Of a DNA stretch of 64,000 nucleotides, positions 23,705 through 32,028 are shown piece by piece; the stretch's first letter is position 1; the number at the start of each line of letters is the position of its first letter. The DNA is taken from positions 107,944-171,943 of IMG/VR virus record IMGVR_UViG_3300027977_000008. One strand, given 5' to 3'. Position numbers and translations under genes: made by a program. A model generated the notes under the pieces. The model did not search any database, had not been told where the DNA came from, and worked only from the letters and a program-made list of their open reading frames with translations. The DNA is from a virus.

Positions 23705-25341
23705 ATTTAGAAAGAGTATTACAAGCTGCTTCATCTGCAAGTAAAAATAGTGTTAATTTAGAAAAATTATTTTCTAAATCTGTTGCAACCACCAATCAAA
23801 TTGAAGAACAACGTCTTCGTGCTAGAACACAACTTTTAGAAGTAAGACAAAAAACCTACACTGCAATTCAGCAGTCGGAACAAGATTCAGAAAATAAAGA
23901 CGGAATAGTAGAAAAAGTTCTTGGAACACTTGGACTGGCAGGACTATCAAAAGGTCTAAAAGGTGCTAAATCACCAAGTGGAGTTAAAGGCATAGGAATA
24001 TCACCAAAACCTAGAGCAGGTGTAGGAAAATCAATTCCTTTATTGAGTGCTGCATTTACTGGAATAGACTTTTTACAAAGAAAACAATCAGGACAAACAA
24101 ATGTTCAAGCTGGCGTAGGTGCTGGTGCTGGATTATTAGGTGCATTGGGAGCAGGTGCAGCTGCTGGGGCAATTTATGGTTCTGTTGTTCCTGGAGCAGG
24201 AACTCTTTCTGGCGGTATTATTGGTGGCACAATTGCATTAGCAGCATCTATTGGTGGTGGATATCTAGCATCTTCAGCAGCAGATAAATTGACTGGTGTT
24301 GATGCTGGAGAACAAGAAGTAGAGCGTAGAGTACAAGAAGAGGAAAAAAGAACTAATTTACTGATTACTAAAACACCGTTTTCTGGTGCATTGGATACCT
24401 TTGATGCTGCTTTAGATAAGCTTGCATCTTTCCCTGGTGGTATTTGTGCATGTGCTGGTAGAGAACAACCAGCAAAAGCACCTAGTATACAAAGGACAGG
24501 TGTTGATACTCTTATTGAAGATCTAATACCAAAACCAAAAGCACCACCTACACCAAAAACAGATCCGGGTACTGGTACGGGTGATACAACAGGTACTGGT
24601 AAACAAACACCAATTGAAGTTATACCATATGACCCTAATAAACCTAAAACTAATCCAAAACCAAAAGCACCACCTACACCAAAAACAGATCCGGGTACTG
24701 GTACGGGTGATACAACAGGTACTGGTAAACAAACACCAATTGAAGTTATACCATATGACCCTAATAAACCTAAAACTAATCCAAAATCTGAAACATCATC
24801 TGAACCAACTAAACCTAAACCTGAACCTAAAAAACCATCTGAAACACCATCTGAACCAACTAAATCTGAACCTAAAAAACTATCTAAACCAACACCAACT
24901 CCCCAATCGATCATTGGAGAAACATCTGCTTCTAGATATACTCCAAGAACACTTGGAGATCCTAATACAGAAAGACCTCAAGAAATGGTTGAGGAAGTCA
25001 TTGATACTCCAGAAGGGCAGGTTAGTATTAGAAAACCTGCATCTAAAGTAGAACAATCAACTCCAGAAGAATTCTTCCAAAAGCAAGAATTAAAAGGAGT
25101 AAAGAGGCAAATCAATCCACTAAAAAGAATACGAGAAACACTATCACCAGAAAAAAATTCTTCTGTTGGTTTTCAAAATAATATGGGTGGACAAAATATT
25201 ATTGCATTAGCAGAACCAAATACCACGATTGTTCCTGTTCCTGTAGGTGGTGGAACGCAGAGTATTGGTGGTGGTGGTGGAGCATCTCCATACCAGGCTG
25301 CTGCTAAATATGCACAGATGATGTCACAGATAACCGCATAA
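23701..25341 (+). CDS. Hub-region structural protein with Pro/Thr-rich tandem repeat
   Basis: A 546-residue protein. The N-terminal helix is charged. Residues about 115-190 are a glycine/alanine-rich hydrophobic segment (GVGAGAGLLGALGAGAAAGA) typical of membrane-inserting tape-measure regions. Residues about 277-360 comprise two exact 42-residue repeats (start PKPKAPPTPKTDPGTGTGD), followed by shorter SEPTKPKPEPKK-like units. The C-terminus is Gly-rich. It overlaps its neighbours by 4 and 1 nt. It may be the tape measure or a hub partner; which cannot be decided here. Confidence 0.7.
   Translation: MNLERVLQAASSASKNSVNLEKLFSKSVATTNQIEEQRLRARTQLLEVRQKTYTAIQQSEQDSENKDGIVEKVLGTLGLAGLSKGLKGAKSPSGVKGIGISPKPRAGVGKSIPLLSAAFTGIDFLQRKQSGQTNVQAGVGAGAGLLGALGAGAAAGAIYGSVVPGAGTLSGGIIGGTIALAASIGGGYLASSAADKLTGVDAGEQEVERRVQEEEKRTNLLITKTPFSGALDTFDAALDKLASFPGGICACAGREQPAKAPSIQRTGVDTLIEDLIPKPKAPPTPKTDPGTGTGDTTGTGKQTPIEVIPYDPNKPKTNPKPKAPPTPKTDPGTGTGDTTGTGKQTPIEVIPYDPNKPKTNPKSETSSEPTKPKPEPKKPSETPSEPTKSEPKKLSKPTPTPQSIIGETSASRYTPRTLGDPNTERPQEMVEEVIDTPEGQVSIRKPASKVEQSTPEEFFQKQELKGVKRQINPLKRIRETLSPEKNSSVGFQNNMGGQNIIALAEPNTTIVPVPVGGGTQSIGGGGGASPYQAAAKYAQMMSQITA
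24529..24786 (+). repeat. Two perfect 126-bp tandem repeats inside a structural gene
   Basis: Bases from 24529 repeat exactly from 24655 with a period of 126 (42 codons). No base differences are seen between copies, so the duplication is recent or maintained by recombination. Confidence 0.97.
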
Positions 25342-26603
25342 TGTCCAATTTCCTAAAAGGACATAAAGTAATAGAACTTTTAATTGCTTCTCCTAAAGGT
25401 GATAAGTTTGAGGATGTTCGTTTACAGTCTGGTCTCATCAGTTATTATGAAGATATCGTAGATAGTTCAATTCACTTTGAAATTGACATTCTAGACACCA
25501 GTGGTAAGTTAGCAAAACTTCCTGTAAGAAGTGGTGCGGTTGTATATCTTACAATTACACACCCTTCTGGGGAAATGAGATTTGATCAAAATAATCCATT
25601 AGTCATCAGTAATATCAAAACAGGAACAGCATCAGCAAAACGAGAAGTTTATACTTTAATCTTAGAAACCCAAGGATCATTCAGCAATCATACAACTAGA
25701 TTATATCGCAAATACACAGGTAAACTTGATACAATTATCAGAAAAATATTAGAAAAAGATCTTCGCATCAATCCATCAAGAATAAAAACACTTGAGGAAA
25801 CTTCAAATACTTATAGTTTTATGGGAAACTATAAGAAACCTTTATTCACTTGTACTTGGTTATGCCCAAAGTCTATTCCTATTGTCAATAACGGAAAAAA
25901 TTCTGGAACCGCTGGATATTTTTTCTATGAAACATTAGATGGATATTATTTCAGAAGCGTTGATAATATTTTCAATGAGGCAAAAAAGAATAAAGATAGA
26001 ATTCTGAAATATGATTATGACGAAGCACTAGATGCACTAAGTCCAAACAACAATTTCAAACTTGTTTCACCTCCAGTTTGGAAAGAAAGTCATGATATCC
26101 TAGAAAAACTAAGACTAGGTATGTACAGATCTTCTAATTTGTTTTATAATATCGTTACAAGATCGCCAGACTTTCAAGACTATTATTTTAGTTACAGCAT
26201 AAACAACCAACTGACATTATCGAATGAAGTTGAGAATATTCCCAATAAAATCGATATGTATCCATCAAGAATTATTATGGGAGTAATTGATACAGGAACA
26301 TTATCTGCAAAAGGTGAATTAGATACACCACAATATCAACCATTGTTTCAATCGCAAGGAATTGCAAGATATGCATCACTGTTCTCTCAAACATTATCAA
26401 TAACAGTGCCAATGAATTTCAATTTAAGAATTGGAGAAGTTATATTCTGCAACTTTTCTAAGATAAATAAGCAAGAATCTGATTTTGGTTCCGATCCTAG
26501 TTCGGGATATTATATGATTAAGTCATTGGCACATAAATTTTCCTCAAGGGGCGATTTTACTGGATTGACTTTAGTAAGAGATTCTTACGCACAACTAACA
26601 TGA
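25341..26603 (+). CDS. 27: Baseplate central hub protein, gp27-like
   Basis: A 420-residue protein starting SNFLKGHKVIELLIASPKGD, with LQSGLISYYEDIVDSSIHFE, SLFSQTLSITVPMNFNLRIG and a C-terminal SGYYMIKSLAHKFSSRGDFT. Paired beta-barrel strands plus a C-terminal region for maturation of the central hub fit the gp27/gpD family. It is placed just before the gp5-like gene, as expected for the gp27-gp5 complex. Identification is by fold pattern and context. Confidence 0.68.
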   Translation: MSNFLKGHKVIELLIASPKGDKFEDVRLQSGLISYYEDIVDSSIHFEIDILDTSGKLAKLPVRSGAVVYLTITHPSGEMRFDQNNPLVISNIKTGTASAKREVYTLILETQGSFSNHTTRLYRKYTGKLDTIIRKILEKDLRINPSRIKTLEETSNTYSFMGNYKKPLFTCTWLCPKSIPIVNNGKNSGTAGYFFYETLDGYYFRSVDNIFNEAKKNKDRILKYDYDEALDALSPNNNFKLVSPPVWKESHDILEKLRLGMYRSSNLFYNIVTRSPDFQDYYFSYSINNQLTLSNEVENIPNKIDMYPSRIIMGVIDTGTLSAKGELDTPQYQPLFQSQGIARYASLFSQTLSITVPMNFNLRIGEVIFCNFSKINKQESDFGSDPSSGYYMIKSLAHKFSSRGDFTGLTLVRDSYAQLT

Positions 26604-26812
26604 TAAACATCGAAGACCACATAGAAAAAAATATCACAGATCTTTATGATCCTGGCATTTCTTTACAACGTCTTCGTTTTCTAGAACAAGAACTAGAAGA
26701 CTTGAAAATGTATCAGGCAAATCATCCTGAAGATCCACACGATCCAACTCAGTTTGAGATATATTGTGATCAAAACCCTAACGCACTTGAGTGTAGAGTT
26801 TACGAAAACTAA
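26600..26812 (+). CDS. Small acidic protein between hub genes
   Basis: A 70-residue acidic protein with a helical centre (LQRLRFLEQELEDLKMYQ) and a Pro/Asp-rich C-terminus containing two cysteines. It overlaps both neighbours (ATGA; TAATG), so it is made together with gp27-like and gp5-like proteins. Function unknown; it may be an assembly factor. Confidence 0.75.
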   Translation: MINIEDHIEKNITDLYDPGISLQRLRFLEQELEDLKMYQANHPEDPHDPTQFEIYCDQNPNALECRVYEN

Positions 26813-28776
26813 TGTTAGATCAACGCCTATCTAAGATTAACTTTATCGGAGAAGATGGATTTCATTGGTTCATTGGACAGGTAACCGCTGATCCAAATTG
26901 GCGAGAATTTAGCACAAAATACGGATATCGGGCAAAAGTCAGGATCTTAGGTCGTCATCCAGCATCGAATGAGGTTCCTGATAGTGAACTACCATGGGCA
27001 CATTTTCTAGTACCACCAACATTAGGTGCTGGCAAGAATTTTGGTGGTACTAGTTTTGCACTGCAAGGTGGTGAAACTGTCCTAGGATTTTTTCTAGACG
27101 GTGATGATATGCAACAACCCATTATCATGGGTGCATTGTTTAGTGGAGAAGCAGAAAAAAATCTTGTTGCTTGGCAGAAAGCGGTAGATAAAGGGACTAG
27201 TGGTTTCCAACCAATTGATTTTAATAGGCAATTAAAATATTCAACTGCAGTAAAACCTGCTACTGGAGGATCTCCAACGGGGAATGGAGTTCCTGGACAG
27301 GGTAAAACTGCAGATGGGAAAGAAAGTATTCAGGGAAAACAAAACAACGACGCAAAGAAAAAAATTGTAGGACGTGCTAAAAAATGTAAAGATGGCAAAG
27401 GCTTCATGTGGGAAGTCGCACGTTCATTATCAACATTTATTGAGGTTGTTAATGATTTGAAAGCATTTAAAGATGGATACATTGATCCAGTTTTGAATGA
27501 AATTGCTGATATCGGATCATTAGTTAATCAAATTGCAGATTTAATTTCTGGAGCATTTTCAGAATTAATCAGACAAGCACGAAAGTATCTGTTTAAAAAA
27601 ATCTTTAATACTATAAAGGATCTTTTAAACTTCATCTTACCAGAAAGTTTCTTAAAAGATATCGCCATTAAGAAATCAATGGATACAATCTATTGTGTGA
27701 TTGAAAATATCATCAAAGGTCTTAAGAAATTTATTGGTGATTTCTTGATGCAAATGGTTGGTAAGATTATCAATATTCCACTATGTGCTGCTGAACAATT
27801 TATTGCAGGATTAATTTCGGAGATTGGAGAATCAATTCAAAAAGCAATTGGTCCTGCTATGAGTGCTATTGGACAAATTTTAGGACCAATTGGATCATTC
27901 ATGGGATTTATTGATCAAGCAATTAACTATGCCCAAGTTGGTCTAAACTTCCTCAAGTGTGAAGGTGATATATGTGAATCACAACCATATAATTGGGCAA
28001 TCAATTTTGGTCCAGTACCACAAGAAACTGCAGACTTTAAGAGAACAATTAATATTTCTAAGTATATTGGTAATCTGAATAAAGATACTAAGAATACAAT
28101 TGCAGGATGGTTCCCCAAAGATGATAATCCTGCAGATGATGAAGTTGTTGCTAGTCTTGTAGGTGGTTGTGATCCATATAATATTACATGTGGTCCACCA
28201 AATGTTCTTATCTTTGGTGGTGGTGGTTTTGAAGCAGCAGCTAGAGCAGTTGTAAACAGTTTTGGGCAAGTTGTTGGTGTTAATATGACTAGTGTTGGAT
28301 TTGGTTATACTAGTTCACCATATGTACAGTTTATTGATCCTTGTGATAGTGGATATGGTGCTACTGGACAAGCAATCGTTCAAAATGGACAAGTCACCAA
28401 TATTGTGATGCTTGAACCTGGTGGTGGATATATTCCAACATCAGAAATTACACCAGATAGTCGGGGTGAAGATGTTGTTGGACAACTCTTTGGTGTTAAA
28501 GTTGTCAATACAGGTATTGGATATTCGCCAGACGATATGATCGAAAGTGAATGTGGTGTTCTGAAACCAATCCTAGATGGTGAAGGGAGAGTTGTTGGTG
28601 CCGATATTATTTCGTCTGAACTTGGATGCACAACGCTTCCTAACCTAGCAATAAATAGTGCAACTGGTGTTGGTGTAATCATCAGACCTGTTATGAAGTA
28701 CATTAGAAGAAGTGAGATCAAAGTTGATATTCCACCAGAAAAAGTTCTTCGTGTTGTAGATTGTGTGAGTAAATAA
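26812..28776 (+). CDS. 5: Baseplate hub gp5-like protein: OB domain, no lysozyme domain
   Basis: A 654-residue protein. Residues 15-125 form a gp5/VgrG-type OB domain (DGFHWFIGQVTADPNWREFS, LPWAHFLVPPTLGAGKNFGG, GDDMQQPIIMGALFSGEAE). Residues 190-400 are long helices with hydrophobic faces. Residues about 470-630 contain repeated beta modules (SVGFGYTSSPYVQF, EPGGGYIPTSE, NTGIGYSPDD). T4 gp5 has a lysozyme domain and a beta-helix after OB; neither is here. They appear to be in the genes at 22028 and 28777. It forms the trimeric base of the puncturing device. Confidence 0.82.
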   Translation: MLDQRLSKINFIGEDGFHWFIGQVTADPNWREFSTKYGYRAKVRILGRHPASNEVPDSELPWAHFLVPPTLGAGKNFGGTSFALQGGETVLGFFLDGDDMQQPIIMGALFSGEAEKNLVAWQKAVDKGTSGFQPIDFNRQLKYSTAVKPATGGSPTGNGVPGQGKTADGKESIQGKQNNDAKKKIVGRAKKCKDGKGFMWEVARSLSTFIEVVNDLKAFKDGYIDPVLNEIADIGSLVNQIADLISGAFSELIRQARKYLFKKIFNTIKDLLNFILPESFLKDIAIKKSMDTIYCVIENIIKGLKKFIGDFLMQMVGKIINIPLCAAEQFIAGLISEIGESIQKAIGPAMSAIGQILGPIGSFMGFIDQAINYAQVGLNFLKCEGDICESQPYNWAINFGPVPQETADFKRTINISKYIGNLNKDTKNTIAGWFPKDDNPADDEVVASLVGGCDPYNITCGPPNVLIFGGGGFEAAARAVVNSFGQVVGVNMTSVGFGYTSSPYVQFIDPCDSGYGATGQAIVQNGQVTNIVMLEPGGGYIPTSEITPDSRGEDVVGQLFGVKVVNTGIGYSPDDMIESECGVLKPILDGEGRVVGADIISSELGCTTLPNLAINSATGVGVIIRPVMKYIRRSEIKVDIPPEKVLRVVDCVSK

Positions 28777-29319
28777 ATGAATAATTGCCCTCCCATCAAT
28801 TTTCATAATCCAGAAGCAGGATTTCTTGAAATTGGTGAAGAAACTGATGATAAAATCCTAAGAAAACATCATGTTCAGTTAGGTGGTGGAACTGGATCAG
28901 CATTGCACATATACAAAGATGGCGGATGGTGCTTGTGGGCTAAATCTAATGAAAAAGGATCTTCCTTAATTCAAGAAGGATCTGGTCCAATCAATATTAT
29001 TTCGGATGGAGATGTTAATATTGAGGCAAAAGGCGATATTTCAATGAAGGCTAGGAATATTATTATGCAAACAACAGCATCAGATGGTGATGTTGTTGTA
29101 AACTCAAAGCGTAACATAAGACTTGATGCTGACAATAATGTTACAATCCTTGGTACAAATGTAACGATTAAGGCATTTTATAATATGCTTCAGGTATCTG
29201 ATGGATGGAATATTATTTCTGGAAATCCAGTTCTTTTACATGAAAGTAAAACAAAACTTATTCCAACCTCAGTTGCAGATATTGTGAATACATTACTAAA
29301 AGAAATTATTGTAGGATGA
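28777..29319 (+). CDS. Puncturing-spike protein with gp5C-type beta-helix
   Basis: A 180-residue protein. After an N-terminal globular part (HHVQLGGGTGSALHIYKDGG), residues about 70-135 read GDVNIEAKGDISMKARNIIM, DVVVNSKRNIRLDADNNVTI and so on: the regular octapeptide-like repeats of a triple-stranded intertwined beta-helix as in T4 gp5C and VgrG spikes. It directly follows the OB-domain gene, so OB and spike are separate chains here. It probably forms the membrane-piercing needle. Confidence 0.82.
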   Translation: MNNCPPINFHNPEAGFLEIGEETDDKILRKHHVQLGGGTGSALHIYKDGGWCLWAKSNEKGSSLIQEGSGPINIISDGDVNIEAKGDISMKARNIIMQTTASDGDVVVNSKRNIRLDADNNVTILGTNVTIKAFYNMLQVSDGWNIISGNPVLLHESKTKLIPTSVADIVNTLLKEIIVG

Positions 29320-29323
29320 TAGT

Positions 29324-30160
29324 ATGGCAATCGCAGGCGAACTTTCAGCAGGAAAACTTTATATTGGACCAGAAATTCCAGCACGATTAGATCAATCTAC
29401 TCTGACACTAGATGATGATGCTAATCCATTTTCAGGTACGTTATCAGTATGTGGTCCTGCATTTTTTGGTCTCCCAACTAATATTGGATTTGCTCGGGCA
29501 GCAGTCAATATTGGACCTGCACTTCCACCATTTGCACCAGGAATTCCTACATTAGGATTAGATGTTACTGCAGGAACTCAACATACAGGTTATATGAATA
29601 ACCTTGGTTTGAGCAACTTTTTTGGTATGTCAAACAAACTTGGGATCCTGAACAAAATTGGTATCAACAATGCACTTGGCTTATCGAACAGAGTGGGGTA
29701 TAATGTAGCAGTAGGTGGAGAAACAAACACTCAACCAACTCAAGAAGACATTTGTCTTGCTAAAACTTCAGCAGCACCACTTTATACACATTATGGGAAT
29801 ATGCATGTGGCTGGATCATTTTCGGCAAATAGCAAAGCCTTTGAAATTGAACACCCTTCCAAACCAGGGAAGAAACTATATCATGGATCACTTGAAGGAC
29901 CAGAACACGGTGTCTATACCCGTGGTCATGTAAGGGCTGATGGTATTATTGAACTTCCAGAGTATTGGAAAGATCTTGTAGATCCTTCTACGATTACTGT
30001 TCAACTAACACCACATCGTTTTTATCAAGACCTTTTCGTTGATCATATTGAATGGGGAATTCGAGTTGTAATTCGTAATTCTAGTGGCGGTGCCATCGAT
30101 GCATACTATCTTGTTCAAGCAGAACGTAAAGACATAGAGAAACTTCAAGTTGAGGGTTGA
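29324..30160 (+). CDS. Virion spike/adhesin-like protein
   Basis: A 278-residue protein. Residues about 90-125 repeat LG(L/M/I)xN motifs (NNLGLSNFFGMSNKLGILNK, then NALGLSNRVGYN), suggesting a beta-solenoid. Residues about 170-235 (FEIEHPSKPGKKLYHGSLEG, VYTRGHVRADGIIELPEYW) match a C-terminal domain widespread in phage fibre and bacterial adhesin-like proteins. It follows the spike gene and may cap or decorate the needle. It is the last gene of the hub operon. Confidence 0.75.
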   Translation: MAIAGELSAGKLYIGPEIPARLDQSTLTLDDDANPFSGTLSVCGPAFFGLPTNIGFARAAVNIGPALPPFAPGIPTLGLDVTAGTQHTGYMNNLGLSNFFGMSNKLGILNKIGINNALGLSNRVGYNVAVGGETNTQPTQEDICLAKTSAAPLYTHYGNMHVAGSFSANSKAFEIEHPSKPGKKLYHGSLEGPEHGVYTRGHVRADGIIELPEYWKDLVDPSTITVQLTPHRFYQDLFVDHIEWGIRVVIRNSSGGAIDAYYLVQAERKDIEKLQVEG

Positions 30161-30185
30161 CATGCCTAGGGTTTCATGTTATGAT
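30157..30185 (+). promoter_or_regulatory. Sigma70-type promoter
   Basis: TTGACA at 30157-30162 and TATGAT at 30180-30185, separated by 17 nt. It starts at the stop codon of the preceding gene and probably drives the two small genes and the tRNA genes. Confidence 0.8.
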
Positions 30186-30206
30186 ATGACCTGATGAGCA
30201 AGCACT

Positions 30207-30398
30207 ATGGATCTTCACCTCACTAACGAGCATATTGAATGTGTCAAGATAAATATCAATAACAGGACATTTTATCTTTATGGCACTGATGGGTCCTATG
30301 AAGAAGTGCTTTGCAAAAAATCAGATCAATTCTTGAGTGTGTTAGAGTTTACTAAGTCACATTCAAACGGGGTACGTATCGAGTATGTCGCAGATTAG
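30207..30398 (+). CDS. 63-residue protein of unknown function
   Basis: A small soluble protein (HIECVKININNRTFYLYGTD). No strong ribosome site is visible, but it starts shortly after a good sigma70 promoter and overlaps the zinc-finger gene by 14 nt. Unknown role, probably early-expressed. Confidence 0.65.
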   Translation: MDLHLTNEHIECVKININNRTFYLYGTDGSYEEVLCKKSDQFLSVLEFTKSHSNGVRIEYVAD

Positions 30399-30510
30399 AT
30401 GCCCAATGTGTGGACATCTATGTAATGGTAAAATTGATTTTGGGTCACACATCAAAAGATGTCAAGAAGCAGACACCAAATTTAAATTCAATCAAAAAAA
30501 AAAATTCTAA
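30385..30510 (+). CDS. 41-residue zinc-finger-like protein
   Basis: A short protein with CPMCGHLCNG near the start and H-IKR-C downstream (Cys-x2-Cys ... His-x3-Cys), followed by a Lys-rich tail. This resembles a single CCHC zinc finger that could bind nucleic acid. Overlap with the upstream gene supports translation. Unknown target. Confidence 0.6.
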   Translation: MSQIRCPMCGHLCNGKIDFGSHIKRCQEADTKFKFNQKKKF

Positions 30511-30535
30511 AAAGAAATAAAATAATTGATTATAA

Positions 30536-30610
30536 GGGACTGTTGCTTATTGGTTAAATCCGTCGCCTTATAAGCGGCAGAACTGAGTTCAATCCTCGGC
30601 GGTCCTACCA
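30536..30610 (+). tRNA. tRNA-Ile (anticodon UAU)
   Basis: A cloverleaf can be drawn: acceptor GGGACTG with CGGTCCT, anticodon stem GTCGC/GCGGC around loop CTTATAA (anticodon TAT at 30569-30571, T33 present), T-arm with loop TTCAATC, and an encoded CCA end. One mismatch occurs in the D stem. It reads AUA, a codon common in AT-rich phage genes and rare in many Synechococcus hosts. Confidence 0.85.
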
Positions 30611-30611
30611 T

Positions 30612-30696
30612 GGGAGCGTGGTGAAATTGGTAGACACAACAGACTTAAAATCTGTCGAACGTAGAGTTCATGTCGGTTCAAGTCCGACTGTTCATA
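30612..30696 (+). tRNA. tRNA-Leu (anticodon UAA)
   Basis: A type II tRNA with the Leu-specific D-arm GGTGAAATTGGTAGACAC, anticodon stem ACAGA/TCTGT around CTTAAAA (anticodon TAA), a long variable arm and T-arm GTCGG/CCGAC. CCA is not encoded. The acceptor stem is weak: several G-U pairs and one mismatch in my folding. It begins two bases after tRNA-Ile, suggesting joint processing. Confidence 0.78.
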
Positions 30697-30700
30697 TTAT

Positions 30701-30707
30701 CTAAATA
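30701..30707 (+). promoter_or_regulatory. Late promoter variant CTAAATA
   Basis: CTAAATA follows the tRNA pair and ends 22 nt before the ATG at 30730. Confidence 0.45.
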
Positions 30708-30729
30708 AAAAAAATTACTTGTTATAAAA

Positions 30730-31272
30730 ATGTTGTATAGAATTGCTATAAAAACTGTTGATGGAAGCCTGCACTATTTGGTAAGTGATCAAGATTTACC
30801 AGAAACTGATTCTGAAATAAACTATAAAGAGATACAATTTCTTTTTAAATTAAACCCAAATCACGCGCATACATTTAGTACTTTAGAATTAGTTACAAAT
30901 GTTTGTAAAAATTTACCTTATCCATATAATGAAAAAGCAACTATAATATTAACAGATTCTAAAGAAACTGTACCACCAACAAAAATATATTATCGTATTG
31001 CACAAATGAAATTTAATGAATTGTGTCTTATTAACCAGAACAAATCATTTACGCAAACTGTTACTCCACAAACTTTGTCATTTATAAACATAACAGATGC
31101 TAAAGTATTTTTCAATTCTTTAAAAAAAATTACTAAAAAACTTTCTTGTATTGTAGAAGTTCATGATTTTGGACCTCCAAACTATAACTTTAAAAATCAT
31201 TTTATTGCATCAAATGAAGAATTTACCAAAGAATATACCAAAGAATTTCAAGCAGGTGTTTTCTATTCTTGA
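30730..31272 (+). CDS. Hypothetical AT-rich protein
   Basis: A 180-residue soluble protein of unknown function (start LYRIAIKTVDGSLHYLVSD; rich in Lys, Asn, Phe). Its codon use is more AT-rich than the flanking structural genes, which suggests an accessory origin. It ends convergently, overlapping the minus-strand gene at 31263 by 10 nt. Confidence 0.7.
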   Translation: MLYRIAIKTVDGSLHYLVSDQDLPETDSEINYKEIQFLFKLNPNHAHTFSTLELVTNVCKNLPYPYNEKATIILTDSKETVPPTKIYYRIAQMKFNELCLINQNKSFTQTVTPQTLSFINITDAKVFFNSLKKITKKLSCIVEVHDFGPPNYNFKNHFIASNEEFTKEYTKEFQAGVFYS

Positions 31273-31985
31273 AAATATATTTGATTATTAGGATCTTCAA
31301 GAGCACTTATCAAAGTGTTCTTTTTTTGTATCTGAGCATCTAACTGTGATTTTGCAGTTTGATAACCATATCTTTGCAATTCATAAGACGCTCTAGCTTC
31401 TTTAATAACATTGATTTGAACAATAACAGTATCTCTTTCTGCTCGATAAGTTGTCAAACTATTATTAAGTGTTGTAATGGAGTTAGAATATCCTACACAG
31501 TCACCAACAATTGATGTTGTAAATCCTAGATAAGTTCCAATAGAAACTTGTGTTACAACATCATAAGTTCCGACACCAACAGTATTTGAAACAAGTTCTT
31601 GAGTGCTTTTTAAAAATGGGTTTGGTGATGTAAAAGACCAAGAATGAAGAATAACGCGATCTTCAACTACATCTACAACTGCAACGGATGTTGTTCCACA
31701 TCCAATTACATTTGCCTGCTGTCCAAGAACAAGAATTTGATTTTGTACTGTTTTAATTTGATTATTAACTTCTAAAATTCTTCTATCTAATCCTTTTGTT
31801 GCAGGATCAAATCGATTGATCTGGTTATTGATGCCTTCAATAACATATTCAGGATCTTCATCGTCTGCAGTTCTTATTTCAATCCCAGCAATAACTTGAT
31901 CGAGTTGTTCTTTTTGTTTGTTATCTTGAGTAATTGATTTTTTATATGATGAAATCAAATATTTTGTATTTGGACCACTTGCCAT
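31263..31985 (-). CDS. Coiled-coil, probably structural protein
   Basis: A 240-residue protein with a charged N-terminal helix, heptad-like stretches (RRILEVNNQIKTVQNQILVL) near residues 68-90, a beta-rich middle (GTTSVAVVDVVEDRVILHSW) and a C-terminal coiled coil. This helix-beta-helix plan suggests a trimeric fibre or chaperone component. It stands alone on the minus strand within the fibre region and has a late promoter (TATAAATA on the minus strand at 32017-32024). Confidence 0.72.
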   Translation of the reverse strand: MASGPNTKYLISSYKKSITQDNKQKEQLDQVIAGIEIRTADDEDPEYVIEGINNQINRFDPATKGLDRRILEVNNQIKTVQNQILVLGQQANVIGCGTTSVAVVDVVEDRVILHSWSFTSPNPFLKSTQELVSNTVGVGTYDVVTQVSIGTYLGFTTSIVGDCVGYSNSITTLNNSLTTYRAERDTVIVQINVIKEARASYELQRYGYQTAKSQLDAQIQKKNTLISALEDPNNQIYFQE

Positions 31986-31987
31986 AG

Positions 31988-31995
31988 TATAAATA
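31988..31995 (+). promoter_or_regulatory. Late promoter TATAAATA for the giant fibre gene
   Basis: An exact octamer on the plus strand, 34 nt before ATG 32029. It lies inside the leader of the divergent minus-strand transcript. Confidence 0.7.
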
Positions 31996-32016
31996 TAATG
32001 AAGAACGGTGTCTCAG

Positions 32017-32024
32017 TATTTATA
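32017..32024 (-). promoter_or_regulatory. Late promoter TATAAATA on the minus strand
   Basis: The plus strand reads TATTTATA, so the minus strand carries an exact TATAAATA, about 32 nt upstream of the minus-strand gene start (31985). Confidence 0.7.
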
Positions 32025-32028
32025 GGTA

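Noticed and set aside
24529-24786. CRISPR array
   Set aside because: Two contiguous 126-bp identical copies with no spacers, inside a coding sequence; it is a tandem duplication.
24174-24914. A 246-codon minus-strand frame and a 156-codon plus-strand frame over the tandem repeat
   Set aside because: Both are low-complexity shadows of the Pro/Gly-rich repeat in the real gene at 23701; no ribosome site, promoter or neighbour fits.
30536-30696. Phage attachment site in the tRNA pair
   Set aside because: T4-like cyanophages are lytic, no integrase is seen, and no duplicated att-like sequence was found.
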